Assembly: GCA_036399715.1 (NCBI GenBank) | Contig: DASWMO010000315.1 | Location: forward strand, 1-8,890 | DNA from: DASVSE01 sp036399715 | GTDB lineage: Bacteria > Bacteroidota > Rhodothermia > Rhodothermales > Rubricoccaceae | DNA: 8,890 nt | Direction: 5' to 3' | Shown here: positions 6,207 to 8,890 of the stretch, piece after piece | Position numbering within the stretch: the stretch's first letter is position 1 | Layout of the letters: every line of letters starts with the position of its first letter | Made by a program: the position numbers and the translations under genes | Notes under the pieces: model-generated | The model's input: the letters and a program-made list of their open reading frames with translations, nothing else | What the model was told of the DNA's origin: nothing | Database searches by the model: none

Positions 6207-7682
6207 TCAGCGCGGCGTCGTCAGGTCGGCGGCGCGGACGGCGTGCTCCCAGAGCAGGGCGCCGGTGTTGTCGTAGGTCCGCATCGTGAGCGAGCGGTCG
6301 GCGCGCGTGCCCGAGAACGTGAGCGTGCCGAAGTTGCGCTGCCCGGTGACGAGCGTGCCCGGGACGCGCGTCGGGTTGTCGGCGTCAGGCGGGTCTGTGA
6401 CGGCGCCGGCCGTCAGCGGGGAAGACGTGAAGTCGTACAGCGGGTACGTGCCCGCGCGCTCAAGCCGGTCGAGTTCGGCCATGTGGCGGTCGCCGGAGAG
6501 GAACACGACGCCGTCGATGCGGCGCTCGGCGATGGCGTCGAAGAGGCGCTGCCGCTCCTCGGGCGCGACGTTGGCGTATGTCTCGAAAATGGTGGCCGGG
6601 TTGACGACCTGCCCGCCGATGCCGACGATCTTGAACGGCGCCTGGCTGGCCGTGAGCGCGTCGAGGAGCCACTGGAGCTGGGCCTCTCCGAGCATCGTCC
6701 GCGGGTCGGTCGCGGGGGTCGCGTCGGGCGAGCGGTAGGAGCGGTCGTCGAGGAGGAAGAACTCGGCGTCGGCGATCTGGAACTGCGTAAACACACCCGG
6801 CAACTCGGGCAGGCCGAAGGTCGGGTTGGGCCAGTAGCGCCGGAAGACGTCGAGCGAGGCGCCCTTCTGGATATACGAGCGGTCCGAGTCGTTGGGCCCG
6901 AAGTCGTGGTCGTCCCAGACGGCGTAGTGCGGGGCGGCCGCGAGGAGCGGCTGGAGGTCGGGCGTGGCGCGGCCGTGGGCGTAGCGGGCCGCAATGCCCT
7001 CGGCGCTCCACCAGTCGGTCTCGCGGAGGTAGACGTTGTCGCCGAGCCAGACCATCGCGTCGGGACGGAGGGCGGCGATGGCGCGGAAGACCCGCGTATC
7101 GCCGCCGTAGGGCGTGCCGGGCCGGGCGAACTCGTCGTTGTCGTAGAAGCACGACCCGAAGGCGACCGTCACGGCCGGCGGGTCCGTGCGGTACTGCCAG
7201 AGCGGCTGCGTCGCGAAGCCGGTCGCCGTCCGCTGCGGCACGGCCTGCCCGTCGACGAGGACGCGGTAGGTGTAGCGTGTGCCGGGCATGAGGCCGGCGA
7301 GGCGGACGGCCGCGACGCCGTCGGGCGTGGTCGCGATGGCCGCCGTCGTGTCGGGTGCGGCAGCTGGCGGGGCGCCCGCCGCGGGCTCGGCCTGCACGAC
7401 GAGGCGCACGAGCGCGGGGGCGGTCGTCTGGACCCACACGGTCGCCTCGCGCATCGTGACGTCGGCGAGCATGGGGCCGGCCGCGAGCGTGTCGGCCGCC
7501 GGCGCGGCCGATGCTGCCGGGACGGCCGCGCGGAGGCCCGCCCGTGCGAGGGCGGCATCGACGGCCCTCCCGACGGCAGCCTGTCCCGCGGGCGACGTCG
7601 CGGCGGTCGTCGCGAGGGGCACGCAGCCCGAGACGGCGAGCGCGGCGGCGATCAGGACGGCGAGTGCGGCGGGGCGGGGCAT
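6207..7682 (-). CDS. PhoD-family (alkaline phosphatase D) metallophosphoesterase lipoprotein
   Basis: This is a 491-aa protein. The signal sequence ends in the lipobox AVSGC with Cys20 as lipidation site, so it is a membrane-anchored lipoprotein facing the periplasm or surface. A low-complexity Ala/Pro linker runs to about residue 68. A PhoD N-terminal beta-sandwich-like region (70-160; ATVWVQTTAPALVRLVV, LMPGTRYTYRV) comes next, then the catalytic metallophosphatase domain. Visible metal and active-site motifs are FGSCFY (175-180), WLGDNVYLRETDW (212-224), WDDHDFGPND (256-265), LDDRSYR (311-317) and SGDRHMAEL (396-404). The family hydrolyses phosphomonoesters or phosphodiesters with metal cofactors. 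The exact substrate is not predictable, and no Pho box is seen. The signal peptide is lipoprotein-type rather than the Tat type of classical PhoD, since no twin-arginine motif is present. It starts 91 bp after the stop of the acidic 140-aa gene with a terminator-like hairpin between them, and no TACCTT element is visible upstream. Confidence 0.92.
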   Translation of the reverse strand: MPRPAALAVLIAAALAVSGCVPLATTAATSPAGQAAVGRAVDAALARAGLRAAVPAASAAPAADTLAAGPMLADVTMREATVWVQTTAPALVRLVVQAEPAAGAPPAAAPDTTAAIATTPDGVAAVRLAGLMPGTRYTYRVLVDGQAVPQRTATGFATQPLWQYRTDPPAVTVAFGSCFYDNDEFARPGTPYGGDTRVFRAIAALRPDAMVWLGDNVYLRETDWWSAEGIAARYAHGRATPDLQPLLAAAPHYAVWDDHDFGPNDSDRSYIQKGASLDVFRRYWPNPTFGLPELPGVFTQFQIADAEFFLLDDRSYRSPDATPATDPRTMLGEAQLQWLLDALTASQAPFKIVGIGGQVVNPATIFETYANVAPEERQRLFDAIAERRIDGVVFLSGDRHMAELDRLERAGTYPLYDFTSSPLTAGAVTDPPDADNPTRVPGTLVTGQRNFGTLTFSGTRADRSLTMRTYDNTGALLWEHAVRAADLTTPR

Positions 7683-7715
7683 GGCGGCGCGGCCGGGCCG
7701 CGGACGGGTTTCACG

Positions 7716-7747
7716 AAAGCGCCGCGCCCCGGCAGAGGGCGCGGCGC
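7716..7747 (-). terminator. Intrinsic terminator after the 140-aa gene
   Basis: GCGCCGCGCCC (7719-7729) pairs perfectly with GGGCGCGGCGC (7737-7747) around a 7-base loop, an 11-bp all-G/C stem. In the minus direction it is followed at once by TTTCGTG. It lies 26 bases past the stop of the 7774-8196 gene. The T tract is short but the stem is strong. Confidence 0.6.
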
Positions 7748-7773
7748 GGGGCGGCCGAGGCAGGCGCCGGGTC

Positions 7774-8196
7774 TCAGGCGTCCGAGTCGGATTCGTCCTC
7801 GTCCTCGTACACCGGGACCGGGCGGACGTCCCACTGGATCATCTGCGCGATGTCCGCCGAGTCCTCGCCGTCCTCGTCGACGAACGTGTAGTCGCCGAGG
7901 GCGTCGCGCTGGGAGGCGCGCACACGGGTCCACTTGGTGCCGTTGGCGTCCTCGAACTCGTCCGGGAACGGGCTCTCGACGCGGTAGCTCGGGTGGTACG
8001 TGCGGTAGGTCTTCGCGGCGTCGTAGAGGGCCGCGCGGCGGGCGCCGGGGCGCGTCGCCGAGTAGCCGACGACGCGGAACGGCGGGATGTTGATGATGGC
8101 GATGACGTCGTCGCCCTCGTCCTCGGGATCGGAGTACTCGGGGCGCATCACCTTGAACTCGTCGGGGTGCGGGTACGCGCTGCGGTCGTCGAACAT
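7774..8196 (-). CDS. Acidic 140-aa protein of unknown function
   Basis: I do not recognise this family. The protein is soluble-looking, with no signal peptide or membrane segment. It is acidic, with 33 Asp/Glu against about 15 Arg/Lys, and ends in an acidic tail (VYEDEDESDSDA). Its centre has mixed hydrophobic and aromatic content (DVIAIINIPPFRVVGYSA, AAKTYRTYHPSYRVESPFP, NGTKWTRVRAS), which suggests a small folded alpha/beta core rather than pure low complexity. ATG 8196 is chosen because upstream in-frame sequence is Ser/Arg low complexity antisense to the neighbouring acidic gene, and because a TACCTTCG element lies 26 bases upstream. It is divergent from the Asp-rich small gene at 8387, with 190 bp between them, and followed by a strong hairpin, so it is probably monocistronic. 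Confidence 0.75.
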   Translation of the reverse strand: MFDDRSAYPHPDEFKVMRPEYSDPEDEGDDVIAIINIPPFRVVGYSATRPGARRAALYDAAKTYRTYHPSYRVESPFPDEFEDANGTKWTRVRASQRDALGDYTFVDEDGEDSADIAQMIQWDVRPVPVYEDEDESDSDA

Positions 8197-8222
8197 GGCC
8201 TGTGCTGGTCGGGTCTGGAGGC

Positions 8223-8230
8223 CGAAGGTA
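8223..8230 (-). promoter_or_regulatory. TACCTT -10-like promoter element upstream of the 140-aa gene
   Basis: On the minus strand TACCTTCG ends 26 bases before the ATG at 8196. It matches the elements at 450-457 and 6156-6163 in sequence, orientation and distance from the start codon. No -35-like partner is clear. Confidence 0.42.
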
Positions 8231-8386
8231 CGGCCGGGCCCGACACGGCGGTCCGGGAGACCCCGGCCAGAACGTCGCGTTCGCACCCGTTTCACGGCCC
8301 GCCGCCGCCGTTGGGCGCTTTTGCGCTTGATCCGTCCCGCGGGCGCGTCGAACTTCGGCGCCCCACCCCACTCTCCGACGACGGCT

Positions 8387-8563
8387 ATGGACCCCTCCCT
8401 CCCGGACGACGACGACCTCGACCTCGACGCGGACGACGCCGAGCTCGACGACGCGGACCTCGACACGACGGATCTCGACCTCGACCCGGACCTGATCAAG
8501 GGCCTCGGACTCGACGACGACGATGACGACCTGGCCCTCGGCGGGCTCGACGACGACTTCTAG
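8387..8563 (+). CDS. Asp-rich 58-aa microprotein, function unknown
   Basis: An ATG at 8387 opens a 58-codon frame ending in TAG. It encodes 26 Asp and 1 Glu against a single Lys, with Leu-Asp repeats (DLDLD, DDADLD, DLDLDPD) and a break LIKGLGL before DDDDDDLALGGLDDDF. Such a chain would be strongly anionic and largely disordered alone; cation binding or mimicry of nucleic acid is possible but unproven. Support for a real gene: the start has upstream space, a GAACTTCG element (8350-8357) lies 29 bases before it in the position where TACCTT elements occur elsewhere, and a strong terminator follows. Against: low-complexity GC-rich DNA easily stays open by chance. It is divergent from another acidic protein. 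In-frame sequence upstream to 8087 is antisense to that neighbour and was not included. Confidence 0.55.
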   Translation: MDPSLPDDDDLDLDADDAELDDADLDTTDLDLDPDLIKGLGLDDDDDDLALGGLDDDF

Positions 8564-8628
8564 GCGGCAGCGGTGGCACGAATCCGCCTTCGCCGGCGGA
8601 CAGGCGGCGACCGTCGATGGTGATTTTA

Positions 8629-8639
8629 TACATAACGGA
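8629..8639. repeat. Direct repeat TACATAACGGA, copy 1
   Basis: This 11-base sequence recurs exactly at 8763-8773. The first copy overlaps the left arm of the strong hairpin, and the right arm supplies an inverted copy of CATAACGGA. Confidence 0.6.
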
Positions 8640-8680
8640 CGCTCGGCCCACTCGGTGCCGAGCGTCCGTTATGCTTTTCT
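8631..8680 (+). terminator. Strong intrinsic terminator after the Asp-rich gene
   Basis: CATAACGGACGCTCGGC (8631-8647) pairs perfectly over 17 bp with 8657-8673 around a 9-base loop and is followed by CTTTTCT. It lies 67 bases after the TAG at 8563. The minus side has TATAAAATC next to the stem, which lacks a T tract, so termination is mainly for plus-strand transcription. Confidence 0.72.
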
Positions 8681-8700
8681 GCGAACGCGCGCACCCGGGG

Positions 8701-8736
8701 GAGCCGGTGTGTATGACCGTCCGCAGACGCCGGCTC
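8701..8736. repeat. Inverted repeat GAGCCGGTGT / ACGCCGGCTC
   Basis: Arms at 8701-8710 and 8727-8736 form 10 pairs including one G-T wobble, with a 16-base loop. There is no T tract on either side, so it does not look like an intrinsic terminator. It could be a structured RNA element or a protein site. Function unknown. Confidence 0.4.
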
Positions 8737-8762
8737 AGTATGGCACGGCAGGAGGGGAGCCT

Positions 8763-8773
8763 ACATAACGGAT
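8763..8773. repeat. Direct repeat TACATAACGGA, copy 2
   Basis: Exact copy of 8629-8639, 134 bp downstream. Here no matching inverted arm follows, so it is not part of a second equivalent hairpin. Confidence 0.6.
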
Positions 8774-8858
8774 CCTGTGGCGGGCTCTGGAGGCGGATTG
8801 CGCCACATTCGCGCCGCTGCACGCGCTCCGCCGCCCGAACCGGCCGCGCCGTGCACGG

Positions 8859-8867
8859 TGTGGACAA
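8859..8867 (+). other. DnaA-box-like 9-mer at window edge
   Basis: TGTGGACAA is the reverse complement of TTGTCCACA, a DnaA-box form seen in high-GC bacteria and one base from the TTATCCACA consensus. A weaker CGTGGACGG follows 11 bases later at 8870-8878. A single good match can arise by chance, and the rest of any cluster would lie beyond the window. Confidence 0.25.
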
Positions 8868-8890
8868 CGCGTGGACGGAAGCCCCTTGCG

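Larger units (their letters stand above)
8564..8890. other. Gene-free right end of the window
   Basis: I see no coding region with the third-position G/C pattern of the genes here. Frames open across this stretch give Arg/Pro/Ser-rich translations without recognisable motifs. It holds a perfect hairpin with T tract (8631-8680), two copies of an 11-mer, a second hairpin (8701-8736), a small TCCGCC/GGCGGA stem (8583-8600), a locally AT-rich spot (8621-8635) and a DnaA-box-like site at 8859. No tRNA or rRNA is apparent. Confidence 0.6.

Noticed and set aside
6204..8093. Long plus-strand open frame of 629 codons opposite the PhoD-like gene
   Set aside because: Low-complexity Arg/Val/Glu translation without motifs, antisense to a gene with intact metallophosphatase motifs.
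8631..8673. Integron attC-like site (AAC...GTT at hairpin feet)
   Set aside because: The stem is perfectly paired without the extrahelical bases of attC, the GTTATGC end does not fit GTTRRRY, and a TTTT tract follows, so a terminator is the simpler reading.
8496..8867. Minus-strand 123-codon frame in the right-end gap
   Set aside because: No recognisable motif, it runs through the terminator hairpin and into antisense of the Asp-rich gene, and its codon pattern is unlike the real genes.

Overview
This is a GC-rich bacterial window (I judge about 70% GC by eye) with strong G/C preference at third codon positions. The likely source is a high-GC member of the Rhodothermota/Bacteroidota side, such as a Rubricoccaceae-like marine bacterium. 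Three things point that way: most starts lack a Shine-Dalgarno sequence, the outer-membrane barrel has plug- and porin-like features, and a deoxynucleoside kinase sits beside it. The assignment is inference; no marker gene or rRNA is present.

Left part (+ strand). The 3' end of an unrecognised beta-rich protein gene stops at 341 and is followed by a long hairpin. A TACCTT -10-like element then precedes a 638-aa regulatory protein (493-2409) that combines a cyclic-nucleotide-binding-like domain, a CBS pair and a DUF294 nucleotidyltransferase domain. Its nucleotidyltransferase motif is degenerate.

Middle part (- strand). A two-gene ArsR repressor/SRPBCC operon (3351 down to 2480) has a 4-base ATGA overlap between its genes. 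Its promoter is a near-consensus sigma-70 type (TTGACA-17-TATACT) held between two copies of the palindrome TCAACC-N4-GGTTGA, spaced exactly 40 bp apart. The predicted transcription start falls at the GTG start codon. This is the best-resolved regulatory unit in the window. Upstream on the same strand are a lipoprotein phosphodiesterase/phosphatase of the PhoD family (7682-6207), a deoxynucleoside kinase (6135-5425) and, 37 bp further on, a 653-aa outer-membrane barrel protein (5387-3426). The kinase and barrel are probably co-transcribed.

Right part. A 140-aa acidic protein of unknown function (8196-7774, -) is divergent from a 58-aa protein that is nearly half aspartate (8387-8563, +). The small gene is followed by a 17-bp perfect hairpin with a T tract. 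The last 330 bases hold no convincing gene but contain that terminator, a repeated 11-mer, a second hairpin and, at the very edge, a TGTGGACAA DnaA-box-like site.

I found no mobile element, CRISPR array, tRNA or rRNA, and no clear multi-gene defence system. The most unusual items are the twin-operator, near-leaderless ArsR promoter, the degenerate nucleotidyltransferase and the Asp-rich microprotein.
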